DNA of 13,395 nucleotides from contig DLOT01000024.1 of the NCBI GenBank assembly GCA_002479715.1, forward strand, positions 1-13,395, in the 5' to 3' direction. The stretch is from Ruminococcus sp. UBA7477 (lineage in GTDB: Bacteria > Bacillota > Clostridia > Oscillospirales > Ruminococcaceae). Position 1 is the stretch's first letter. Every line of letters starts with the position of its first letter. The translations under genes were made by a program, and so were the position numbers. Under the pieces are notes generated by a model, which searched no databases, had not been told where the DNA came from, and was given only the letters and a program-made list of their open reading frames with translations. Below are positions 1-6,205 of this stretch, one piece after another.

Positions 1-48
1 ATCTGCTATATTTATATTATAAATAATTAGGTTTGGGAGGTGTAATCT

Positions 49-555
49 ATGGAAAAGGAAAAAATTGCGGGAAGCGCGCTGAAGAAAACCGGCGGCTTCT
101 TTGCAGAGTTCAAAAAGTTTATCGCAAAGGGCAATGTAATGGACCTGGCGGTCGGTGTTATCATCGGAGCTGCATTCCAAAACATTGTTGCTGCGCTGAC
201 AGGAAGCTTTATCAATCCGCTGATCGCACTGCTGACCGGCGGCTGTAAAAAGAATCCTGAAACCGGAGCGCTTGAGCTTGTCGGAGGTCAGTTTACCGTT
301 AAGGGTGTCACCTTTGATTACGGTGCGTTTATTTCCGCGGTAATAAACTTTCTGATAATGGCTCTGATTCTGTTCATTCTTATCAGAAGCGTTAACAAGC
401 TGATGGCGCTCGGCAAGAAGAAAGAAGCCGCCGCGCCGGCAGGTCCTACTAAGGATCAGGAACTGCTTATGGAGATCCGCGATCTTCTCAAGGCTCAGGC
501 TGCAACAACTGCCGCAGCTGCAGCAGAGGCAAACGCCAAGGCGGACACCGAATAG
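49..555 (+). CDS. mscL: Large-conductance mechanosensitive channel MscL
   Basis: Encodes a 168-residue MscL, the homopentameric membrane pore that opens under high membrane tension and releases solutes during osmotic downshock. The family signature is clear: FKKFIAKGNVMDLAVGVIIG at residues 21-40 begins the first transmembrane helix (to about 55). A periplasm-side loop follows, then a second helix at about 92-114. A C-terminal amphipathic helix (about 134-150, TKDQELLMEIRDLLKAQ) matches the cytoplasmic bundle of the family. The protein is longer than E. coli MscL (136 residues) because of a roughly 14-residue basic N-terminal extension and an Ala-rich tail (151-168). The start is supported by GGGAGG at 35-40, 8 nt upstream, and the next Met is residue 31, inside the signature. 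It converges on the pilin genes, has its own terminator, and shows no functional link to the pilus locus. Confidence 0.97.
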   Translation: MEKEKIAGSALKKTGGFFAEFKKFIAKGNVMDLAVGVIIGAAFQNIVAALTGSFINPLIALLTGGCKKNPETGALELVGGQFTVKGVTFDYGAFISAVINFLIMALILFILIRSVNKLMALGKKKEAAAPAGPTKDQELLMEIRDLLKAQAATTAAAAAEANAKADTE

Positions 556-576
556 CCAAGCAGAAAACATTTTTTA

Positions 577-610
577 GGAGAGGTCGTTCCCAAAGCGGCC
601 TCCCCTTTTA
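577..610 (+). terminator. Rho-independent terminator of mscL
   Basis: An 11-position hairpin (arms 577-587 and 595-605) with one A-C mismatch and two G-U pairs, loop TCCCAAA. It is followed by TTTTATTTT. It lies 22 nt after the mscL stop on the same strand. Confidence 0.85.
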
Positions 611-630
611 TTTTGCAAAAACAGCTATCA

Positions 631-683
631 CATAAAGAAAACCCACCGTGCATTTTTCATTTCCGAAAGTACACAGTGGGTTT
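631..683 (-). terminator. Rho-independent terminator of the first pilin gene
   Basis: A 12-bp stem (arms 639-650 and 672-683; one G-U pair when read on the - strand) with a 21-nt loop. On the - strand the stem is followed by TTTCTTTATG. It lies 28 nt beyond the pilin stop codon at 711-713. The + strand side is also T-rich (TTTATTTTC), so the hairpin may act in both directions and back up the mscL terminator. Confidence 0.75.
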
Positions 684-710
684 ATTTTCATCATCGCATT
701 GAAGCTGTAG

Positions 711-1208
711 TTATCCTTTGGCCTTTGCGAGAGTCCAGTTAGTGGTATCAGCCTGATTCGGGAAGCCGCCGACATACGGGCTGTCCTCAGAATCTGCCCA
801 GACTACCGCAAGCGGATAACCGCTCTGATCCAGCGAGCAGCCGTATACCGAGCCGACCGCGTCACTGTCCATTTCAAGATCTACAGCGTCCATAATATAA
901 TCCGCGGTGTCGTCATGTCCGCCCGCCTCCATAGGGATAACATAAAGATAATCGACCTCATTGTCGCTTATTCTAAGCTCGCCAAGCTCGTAATCATCTT
1001 CATAAAGAACTATGCCCGCATTAAGGCACCTGTTCGCATAATTGTTGATAGCGTTGTAAACAATTTTAGCATTGCTGTTGGCTGTGGAAAGCTTCGCGTC
1101 AGTAAAATAACTTATCATTGCAGGCGTTAGGATAGCCGCCAGAATACCGATTATAGCGATTACGATTATAAGCTCGATAAGCGTGAAGCCTTTGTTCAGC
1201 TTTTTCAT
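711..1208 (-). CDS. Type IV major-type prepilin (paralogue 1, acidic)
   Basis: A 165-residue type IVa-like prepilin, an export substrate of the pilus machine and a probable shaft subunit. The short basic leader MKKLNKG ends in Gly7, the PilD cleavage site. Mature Phe8 and the conserved Glu12 (position +5) follow, then a hydrophobic helix to about residue 33. The globular part is rich in Asp and Glu and carries two cysteines, Cys61 and Cys124, that align with Cys61 and Cys125 of the neighbouring pilin, so a disulfide loop is plausible. Both pilins also share a G(Y/F)P-x-A-x-x-W stretch (130-137) and YVGG(F/Y)PxQAD (145-154) near the C terminus. I chose the start at 1208 because it gives a normal leader and has GGAGG at 1216-1220. 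A longer reading back to 1328 would put 40 unneeded residues before the leader and would include the promoter. The gene is monocistronic, with its own promoter and terminator. Confidence 0.93.
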   Translation of the reverse strand: MKKLNKGFTLIELIIVIAIIGILAAILTPAMISYFTDAKLSTANSNAKIVYNAINNYANRCLNAGIVLYEDDYELGELRISDNEVDYLYVIPMEAGGHDDTADYIMDAVDLEMDSDAVGSVYGCSLDQSGYPLAVVWADSEDSPYVGGFPNQADTTNWTLAKAKG

Positions 1209-1251
1209 ATAATAACCTCCAGACTGAAAGAATGCACTTATATACAATATT

Positions 1252-1280
1252 ATTATAATACAGATTGTTGAATATGTCAA
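1252..1280 (-). promoter_or_regulatory. Consensus sigma-A promoter for pilin paralogue 1
   Basis: Read on the - strand, TTGACA (1275-1280) and TATAAT (1252-1257) are both perfect consensus hexamers separated by exactly 17 bp. Transcription would start near 1245, giving a leader of about 37 nt before the ATG at 1208. A perfect promoter is what is expected of an abundant structural subunit, and it means this pilin is not dependent on read-through from its neighbour. Confidence 0.9.
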
Positions 1281-1337
1281 CTCTTTTGCGAAAAAAATCT
1301 GTACTTTTTGTGAACAAAGGCGGGGCAATTTTGGCGC

Positions 1338-1368
1338 AAAAAAAGAACCCGCATAAGCGAGTTCTTTT
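1338..1368 (-). terminator. Rho-independent terminator of the second pilin gene
   Basis: Stem of 8 bp plus A-U extension (core arms 1345-1352 and 1357-1364, loop of 4). One pair is G-U on the - strand. It is followed on the - strand by a run of seven T. It starts 20 nt after the stop codon at 1388-1390 and separates this gene from the promoter of the next pilin. Confidence 0.9.
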
Positions 1369-1387
1369 AATAAGTAAACTAGATCAA

Positions 1388-1930
1388 TCAGGTACTAACA
1401 GCAGCTCCGCCGGCAGCATCGTTAATACCCCAGTCAACCTTGTCAGCCTGCTTCGGATATCCGCCAACATAAGCGCCGTCGCCGAGCTTAGAAATCTGAT
1501 CCTTAGCGCACCAGATAGCTGCGGTCGGGAATCCCTTGTTGGAAATTCTGATTACGCAGTAAGAATCCTTAGCCTCGTCGCCGATTCCCTTGTAAATAGC
1601 ATCAGCAAGATAAGGTGAAGCTGCAGCAACGCCAGAAAAAGTAGTAGAAGGAACGATTGTTGTATCATCCTGAGCGTCAGCACCTGTAAGTTCTACAATC
1701 GCAGTGATCGTGTAGTCGCCGCCGGGAAGTGTGTTGCTCTTTGTGGAGCACTTCTGAGCGTAGTTGTTAGCTGCTGTGTAAACAGTCTTTGTGGTTGCGT
1801 TTGCATTAGAAAGCTTAGAATCTGTGATGTAACCGATCATAGCAGGAACCAGGATTGCTGCGAGGATACCGATGATAGCGATTACAACGATGAGCTCTAC
1901 GAGCGTAAAGCCCTTGTTTGACTTCTTCAT
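1388..1930 (-). CDS. pilA: Type IV major-type prepilin (paralogue 2)
   Basis: A 180-residue prepilin with leader MKKSNKG, the PilD site Gly7-Phe8 and Glu12 at +5. The hydrophobic helix (VELIVVIAIIGILAAILVPA) is nearly identical to that of the neighbouring pilin through about residue 45. The head domains then diverge strongly, apart from the shared Cys61, Cys125, GFPTAAIW (133-140) and YVGGYPKQAD (154-163). A third Cys at 141 is unique to this copy. The tail is Ala/Gly-rich and small-residue biased, and the head is less acidic than its paralogue. This looks like the principal pilus subunit, but expression data would be needed to rank the two. The start at 1930 is set by the leader and by GGAGGG at 1937-1942, 6 nt upstream. 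The possible extension to 2017 has no homology support. Confidence 0.94.
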   Translation of the reverse strand: MKKSNKGFTLVELIVVIAIIGILAAILVPAMIGYITDSKLSNANATTKTVYTAANNYAQKCSTKSNTLPGGDYTITAIVELTGADAQDDTTIVPSTTFSGVAAASPYLADAIYKGIGDEAKDSYCVIRISNKGFPTAAIWCAKDQISKLGDGAYVGGYPKQADKVDWGINDAAGGAAVST

Positions 1931-2015
1931 AGAAATCCCTCCATAATTAATTATAGTTTTCCGAGGTTGTGAATTAGCTGTGAACGATTCACGCTTTTCT
2001 TTACCTCTTGTTAAC

Positions 2016-2044
2016 ATTATAGCTTCATTTTCTTAATAAGTCAA
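2016..2044 (-). promoter_or_regulatory. pilA: Near-consensus sigma-A promoter for pilin paralogue 2
   Basis: On the - strand TTGACT (2039-2044) and TATAAT (2016-2021) are 17 bp apart. The predicted start near 2009 gives a leader of about 79 nt, longer than for the other pilin. That leader contains a small GTGAA/TTCAC hairpin (1980-1992). Confidence 0.88.
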
Positions 2045-2317
2045 CACCTAATAGCTGATTGTAACCGTTTTGTAACCGCTTTTGATTTTTTGAACAATTT
2101 GTAAACTGAAATTTATGCTATTGTCACAAATCCGCTGTTTTTAGCTAACGTTTTCGTTACAATTATGTATTGGTTTATATTTGTTAACAATTAGTTTTGC
2201 CCTTTTTCAGCGCTCGCAGGATCCCCGATACAGGCAAGCGGCGCCGATTTTGTGAACGGAAAAATAAATTTGTTAAAACAAAAATCGTTGACAATAAAGA
2301 GCCTGAATATTATGCCG
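2045..2317. other. Gene-free AT-rich intergenic region between pilT and pilin
   Basis: No credible gene in either strand, and no clear U-tailed terminator after pilT. The region contains the tandem repeat at 2059-2078, several loose variants of TTGTNAAC, and an AU-rich fold in which CGATTTTGT (2245-2253) can pair with ACAAAAATCG (2278-2287) with one bulge. That fold starts about 30 nt after the pilT stop and may protect or end the pilBT mRNA, which is weakly supported. Confidence 0.5.
2059..2078. repeat. Tandem direct repeat TTGTAACCG upstream of pilin promoter
   Basis: Two exact copies of TTGTAACCG (2059-2067 and 2070-2078) begin 11 bp apart, close to one helical turn. They occupy about -50 to -69 relative to the predicted pilin start. 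A similar inverted element, CGTTACAAT, lies at 2155-2163. The placement suits an activator site, but no binding protein can be named from sequence. Confidence 0.5.
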
Positions 2318-3388
2318 TCAGTTCATTGCGATAAATCGCTTCAGCTCCTGTGTGCTTATGCACTTTTCGCGGGCGACCCCCATAGAGATCGACTTGTTCT
2401 TGACAAGGCGCGCAAGCTCCTGGTCCATTGTCTGCATTCCGAACTGCTTTCCTGTCTGCATCGAGGAACCGATAAGGTGAACCTTGTCATCTCTTATCAT
2501 AGCCTTTATCGAGTCGGTAGCATTGAGGATCTCACAGCAGGCTATACGGTTTAGACCGTCGAGCGTCGGGCAAAGGGTCTGTGTACAAATTCCGACAAGA
2601 ACGGAAGCGAGCTGTGTTCTTATCTGATGCTGCTGGTGTGCAGGGAAAACGTCGATGATACGGTCGATAGTTGAAGCGGCGTCGGTCGTGTGGAGGGTGC
2701 TCATAACAAGGTGTCCGGTTTCAGCGGCGGTTACGGCAGCTTCGATAGTTTCGTAGTCACGCATTTCTCCAACGAGAATAATGTCGGGGTCCTCACGGAG
2801 GGCGGCTCTCAGAGCCATAGAAAAGCTCTGAACGTCCTGCCCTATCTCACGCTGGTTTACCATGCATCTCTTATGACCGTGCATATATTCGATAGGGTCT
2901 TCAATTGTTATAATGTGCGCCGACTTATTAACGTTAACGTGGTCGATCATTGCGGCAAGGGTCGTCGATTTACCGGAACCGGTAGGGCCAGTTACGAGAA
3001 CAAGTCCACGGGGGCGCATCGCGAAGTCTGCCAGAACAGGCGGCAGGTTAAGGTCGGTCAGGGTCGGGATATCGTTTCTCAGAAGACGTATCGCAATAGC
3101 GGTGTTGCCTCTCTGACGATAAACATTGACTCTGTGACGGAAGCCTCTCTTTGAAACGAAAGTAAAGTCGGTGTCGATATGCTCTTTGATCGAGGCCTTC
3201 TGCCTTTCATTACACATATTTTCGCAGACACGGAGAATGTCGATCTCTGTCATCTCGGTGTATGACGAAAGCTTTCTGAGCATACCTCCCTGTCTTACTA
3301 TCGGCGGGATTCCTACCGTGAAGTGCAAGTCTGAGCAGCCGAGTGCTCTCGCCTCATCAAGAATTCTGTCAATATCAATCGTAGCCAT
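2318..3388 (-). CDS. pilT: Type IV pilus retraction ATPase PilT
   Basis: A 356-residue hexameric secretion ATPase of the PilT type, which drives depolymerisation of pilin at the inner-membrane base. Visible motifs are Walker A GPTGSGKST (134-142), the Asp box TIEDPIEY (161-168), Walker B DIILVGEMRD (202-211) and the His box TAAETGHLVMSTLHT (220-234). The C-terminal segment SIKAMIRDDK (293-302) corresponds to the AIRNLIRE retraction motif of PilT, and it is followed by QTGKQFGMQTMDQEL (311-325), also typical. Length and the absence of the long N-terminal and zinc-knuckle domains separate it from PilB. The start has AGGAGG upstream (about 3395-3400). The gene follows pilB by 28 bp with no terminator between, so the two are probably co-transcribed. 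Its presence predicts retractile pili and possibly twitching motility or pull-in after adhesion. Confidence 0.97.
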   Translation of the reverse strand: MATIDIDRILDEARALGCSDLHFTVGIPPIVRQGGMLRKLSSYTEMTEIDILRVCENMCNERQKASIKEHIDTDFTFVSKRGFRHRVNVYRQRGNTAIAIRLLRNDIPTLTDLNLPPVLADFAMRPRGLVLVTGPTGSGKSTTLAAMIDHVNVNKSAHIITIEDPIEYMHGHKRCMVNQREIGQDVQSFSMALRAALREDPDIILVGEMRDYETIEAAVTAAETGHLVMSTLHTTDAASTIDRIIDVFPAHQQHQIRTQLASVLVGICTQTLCPTLDGLNRIACCEILNATDSIKAMIRDDKVHLIGSSMQTGKQFGMQTMDQELARLVKNKSISMGVAREKCISTQELKRFIAMN

Positions 3389-3416
3389 ACCATTTCCTCC
3401 TATTTTATAATGGGTC

Positions 3417-5102
3417 TTATACAGCGTATGTTACACGGATAAGCTCTTCCATCGAAGTTCTTCCCTCTTGAACGAGGTCCGCAACGTTGTCACGGAGCAG
3501 TCTGGTTCCCTCCTCCTTGGCGAGAGCCGCAATAGCGTCAGCCTTAGCGCCCGAGGTAATGAGCGATGCCATTCTTGACGTACAAAGCAGGATCTCGTGG
3601 ATCGCGGTACGTCCCTTATATCCTGTATTGTTGCATTCCGGGCAGCCGACGGCGTCATAAATCGGTACACTGCCTGATATTCCCAGAAGCTCGTTATCCT
3701 CAGGAGCTGACATTCTCATCTTCTTGCACTTCGGACAAAGTACCTTTGTAAGTCTTTGTGCAACGATACCGATAAGCGAGGTCGCAACCATATACGGCGC
3801 AACACCCATATCCACAAGACGGGTTACTGTCGAAGCAGCGTCGTTGGTATGGAGTGTTGAAAGCACCATATGTCCTGTGATAGCGGCTCGGATAGCGATC
3901 TCGGATGTTTCCTGGTCACGCATCTCTCCGACCATTATAATGTCAGGGTCCTGACGGAGTATAGAACGAAGGGCAGCCGCAAAGGTCATGCCTGCCTTAT
4001 CGTTGATCTGGCACTGGTTAATGCCCTCGATCTCCTTTTCAACAGGGTCCTCAACGGTGATAACATTAACATTCGGCTTTGCCATTTCACCGAGAGCCGC
4101 ATAAAGGGTAGTTGTTTTACCGGAACCGGTCGGTCCTGTTACGAGCATAACTCCCTGAGGAACCTTCAACATAGAAATAAACTTCTTATAGTTGGTGTCG
4201 TTCATACCGAGGTCGGTAACCTTTCTTGATGCAACGTTACCGGTAGCAAGAATACGGATAACGACCTTTTCTCCGTGAACTGTCGGAAGGTTTGATACAC
4301 GGAGGTCAAGGTGCTGTCCGTCAACATCCGCAGACATACGGCCGTCCTGAGGAACACGCTTCTCGGCAATATTCATACCGCTGAGGATCTTGTATCTTGT
4401 TATGAGCGGACCATGGATTACATTTGATATCGGCGGCATAAGCTCAACAAGGTCGCCGTTTACACGGATACGGATCCTTGTGTAATGCTCAAACGGTTCG
4501 ATATGAATATCCGTCGCTTCATGACGATGAGAGTTTTCGATAATAGTATTTGCCAGCTTAACAATAGGAGCATTCTCGATTCTGTCCGAGGAGGGATCGA
4601 GATTTGAAAGGTCGATATCGTCATCGTCCTCCGCAGCCTGAGAAGCTTCCGCCGCGATATTTTCGGCGCTTCCCGCAGAATACATACGACCGATGTACTT
4701 GGCGATCAGCGACTTTGTTGACAAAACAGGCTTGACCTCACAGCCTGTAATAATTCTTACGTCCTCAAAAATATAGAAGTTTGCAGGATCACTGGTAGCA
4801 ACCGACAGTCTTTTGCCGTTCAGCTCTATTGCAATAAGATTATACTTTCTCGCAACGGCCTCGGGTATCTTCTTGACAACCTCGCCGGAAAACTGGGTCT
4901 GGTCAAGATCGACATAAGGAATATTCATCTTTTCGCCGAGAGCTTTTGCGAAATCCCTGTCGGAGACAAATCCCATATCGACAACGACATCGCCGAACAT
5001 CTTTCCCTTTGTTTCTTTTTGTTTTGCCAAAACCTTTTCGAGGTTTTCTTGTGTCAGCAAGCCTTTTTCAACAAGGTATTGACCTATTGGCACATTTCTC
5101 AT
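3417..5102 (-). CDS. pilB: Type IV pilus extension ATPase PilB
   Basis: A 561-residue PilB/GspE-family ATPase that powers pilus assembly from the cytoplasmic face. Residues about 1-140 form the MshEN/T2SSE-N region (MRNVPIGQYLVEKGLLTQEN start). An acidic linker (158-165) follows, then the ATPase core. Motifs are Walker A GPTGSGKTT (323-331), the Asp box ITVEDPVE (348-355), Walker B DIIMVGEMRD (387-396), and the His box ending STLHTND (415-421). A tetracysteine zinc site is intact at CPKC (456-459) and CPEC (487-490), which is characteristic of PilB and absent from PilT. I chose the ATG at 5102 because AAGGAAGG lies 8-9 nt upstream and the family N terminus begins there. An upstream Met at 5183 would add 27 residues that overlap the promoter. 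It is divergent from pilD and followed by pilT. Confidence 0.97.
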   Translation of the reverse strand: MRNVPIGQYLVEKGLLTQENLEKVLAKQKETKGKMFGDVVVDMGFVSDRDFAKALGEKMNIPYVDLDQTQFSGEVVKKIPEAVARKYNLIAIELNGKRLSVATSDPANFYIFEDVRIITGCEVKPVLSTKSLIAKYIGRMYSAGSAENIAAEASQAAEDDDDIDLSNLDPSSDRIENAPIVKLANTIIENSHRHEATDIHIEPFEHYTRIRIRVNGDLVELMPPISNVIHGPLITRYKILSGMNIAEKRVPQDGRMSADVDGQHLDLRVSNLPTVHGEKVVIRILATGNVASRKVTDLGMNDTNYKKFISMLKVPQGVMLVTGPTGSGKTTTLYAALGEMAKPNVNVITVEDPVEKEIEGINQCQINDKAGMTFAAALRSILRQDPDIIMVGEMRDQETSEIAIRAAITGHMVLSTLHTNDAASTVTRLVDMGVAPYMVATSLIGIVAQRLTKVLCPKCKKMRMSAPEDNELLGISGSVPIYDAVGCPECNNTGYKGRTAIHEILLCTSRMASLITSGAKADAIAALAKEEGTRLLRDNVADLVQEGRTSMEELIRVTYAV

Positions 5103-5138
5103 ACGATTACCTTCCTTTATGCAAAAATTAAAATAGCT

Positions 5139-5167
5139 ATTGTAAACCAATTTGATTTGTGGTACAA
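5139..5167 (-). promoter_or_regulatory. Promoter of pilBT (overlaps pilD promoter)
   Basis: On the - strand TTGTAC (5162-5167) and TACAAT (5139-5144) are 17 bp apart. Transcription would start near 5132, giving about a 30-nt leader. Its -10 box occupies the same bases as the -35 box of the opposing pilD promoter, and its -35 box the same bases as the pilD -10. An alternative, TTGATT with TATAAT at a 15-bp spacer further upstream on the - strand, has worse spacing. Confidence 0.65.
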
Positions 5168-5168
5168 T
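5140..5168 (+). promoter_or_regulatory. Promoter of pilD (overlaps pilB promoter)
   Basis: TTGTAA (5140-5145) and TACAAT (5163-5168) are separated by 17 bp. The start would be near 5175, giving a leader of about 36 nt before the ATG at 5211. Both hexamers are moderate matches, as expected for an enzyme needed in small amounts. Confidence 0.65.
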
Positions 5169-5210
5169 TATAGAAGAACTCAAGGCAAATCAATTATTAG
5201 GAGGATCAAT

Positions 5211-6035
5211 ATGCCTGTTACAGAGCTTGTGTATACCATCATCGTATACATATTCATATTTCTTTTCGGAATAACTATCGGCAGCTTTCTAAACGTTTGC
5301 ATCTACCGCCTGCCGAAGGAGGAGTCGCTGATAAAGCAGAACTCCCACTGCATGACCTGCGGCGCGCAAATCAAGCGATACGATCTTATCCCTGTTTTCA
5401 GCTGGCTGATGCTTAGAGGAAAATGCCGTAGCTGCGGCGCACCGATATCCCCTCGCTACTGCATAGTCGAATCACTGAACGGAATACTCTATGTTTTGAT
5501 CTTTATGCACTACGATTTTATGTTCTATCCGCTCAAAGCGATCTGCGTCTGCCTGCTGGTTTCCGCTCTTATAGTTGTATTTTTTATGGACTGGGACACA
5601 CAGCTTATTTCAAACTATGTTGTCGGATTTATTGCACTGGTCGGAATACTCGATTGCCTGCGCTTTGAGCTTGGTCTTGATGTTGTTTCAAACTTAGACG
5701 GCGGAGAGATCTCAATAAAGAGCCGCATAATAGGATTTTTCGCAGTCAGCGTCATTCTTCTGATAATCGAGCTTGCCTCAGGCGGCCGAGCTATGGGGCG
5801 CGGCGATGTTTACCTCATGGCTGCCGCAGGAATATTCCTTGGTGTCAAGGGCATCTTAGTCGCGTTTATGATCGGGCTTTTCAGCGGAGCAGTCGCAGGA
5901 ATGATAATAAAACACATCACAGGCGGAAGCAAATTTGCATTCGGTCCATGGCTTTCGATAGGCATTGCAATCGCTGCGATCTGGGGAAACCAAATTGCCG
6001 ACGCGTACCTCAGATTCTCCGGATTTATCGCCTGA
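5211..6035 (+). CDS. pilD: Prepilin peptidase / N-methyltransferase PilD
   Basis: A 274-residue integral membrane aspartic peptidase that cuts prepilins after the leader Gly and N-methylates the new N terminus. It would process the five prepilin-like proteins encoded here. The N terminus holds GSFLNVCIYRLP (24-35), the family hallmark. The cytoplasmic loop has a complete zinc tetrad, CMTC (47-50) and CRSC (72-75), as in bifunctional enzymes. Catalytic aspartates are Asp127 in FMDWDTQLIS, by alignment with the D-x6-P pattern (here a Ser replaces the usual Pro), and Asp199 in the GRGD motif (196-199). About seven or eight hydrophobic segments are visible. The start has AGGAGG at about 5199-5204. 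An upstream reading from 5019 would run antisense through the pilB start and is rejected. The gene stands alone between pilB (divergent) and the minor-pilin operon (convergent). Confidence 0.96.
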   Translation: MPVTELVYTIIVYIFIFLFGITIGSFLNVCIYRLPKEESLIKQNSHCMTCGAQIKRYDLIPVFSWLMLRGKCRSCGAPISPRYCIVESLNGILYVLIFMHYDFMFYPLKAICVCLLVSALIVVFFMDWDTQLISNYVVGFIALVGILDCLRFELGLDVVSNLDGGEISIKSRIIGFFAVSVILLIIELASGGRAMGRGDVYLMAAAGIFLGVKGILVAFMIGLFSGAVAGMIIKHITGGSKFAFGPWLSIGIAIAAIWGNQIADAYLRFSGFIA

Positions 6036-6049
6036 GCATATACATATTC

Positions 6050-6078
6050 ATTCCCTGCCGTGTGCAGGGAATTTTTTT
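6050..6078 (+). terminator. Rho-independent terminator of pilD
   Basis: A perfect 9-bp stem, ATTCCCTGC (6050-6058) with GCAGGGAAT (6064-6072), a 5-nt loop and six further T. It starts 14 nt after the pilD stop. Confidence 0.93.
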
Positions 6079-6101
6079 GACCTGTTTTCGATATAGCGCT
6101 C

Positions 6102-6143
6102 AAAAAATCCTCTTAATAGGTTTCCCTGTTAAGGGGATTTTTT
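6102..6143 (-). terminator. Terminator of the pilMN-pilO-minor-pilin operon (bidirectional)
   Basis: A 15-bp inverted repeat (arms 6102-6116 and 6129-6143) with one non-Watson-Crick position and a 12-nt loop. Its outer ends are A6 and T6, so it has a U-tract on either strand. On the - strand it closes the long minor-pilin operon, and on the + strand it backs up the pilD terminator. Confidence 0.85.
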
Positions 6144-6146
6144 CAG

Positions 6147-6168
6147 CACGCGGCGGTTAAGCCGCGTG
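6147..6168. other. GC-rich perfect hairpin between operon stop and terminator
   Basis: CACGCGGC (6147-6154) and GCCGCGTG (6161-6168) form a perfect 8-bp stem with a 6-nt loop. There is no U-tract next to it on either strand. It sits 37 nt after the stop of the adhesin-like pilin gene and just before the terminator, so a 3'-end stabiliser or pause hairpin fits better than a terminator. Confidence 0.5.
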
Positions 6169-6205
6169 TGGAATGTTTTGAATTAATGAATTTCAGCTCA
6201 GCAGA

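Noticed and set aside
1..48. Promoter for mscL
   Set aside because: TATTAT/TATAAA-like boxes are present at 15-23, but a -35 box would fall outside the window, so it cannot be supported.
1209..1328. Longer start for the first pilin
   Set aside because: It would place 40 residues before a standard prepilin leader and would include the promoter. The start at 1208 has a strong ribosome site.
2278..2305. Plus-strand promoter TTGACA followed by TATTAT
   Set aside because: The spacer is only about 14 bp and no + strand gene follows.
2045..2317. Small RNA or riboswitch in the gap between pilT and pilin
   Set aside because: I see no recognisable riboswitch core and no promoter-terminator pair; only loose AU-rich pairing.
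2252..3410. Several + strand open frames across pilT
   Set aside because: They are shadows of a well-supported pilT with all ATPase motifs, and have no homology or ribosome sites.
5019..5210. Longer + strand start for pilD
   Set aside because: It overlaps the pilB start and both promoters, and adds no peptidase features. The ATG at 5211 has AGGAGG and the normal family N terminus.
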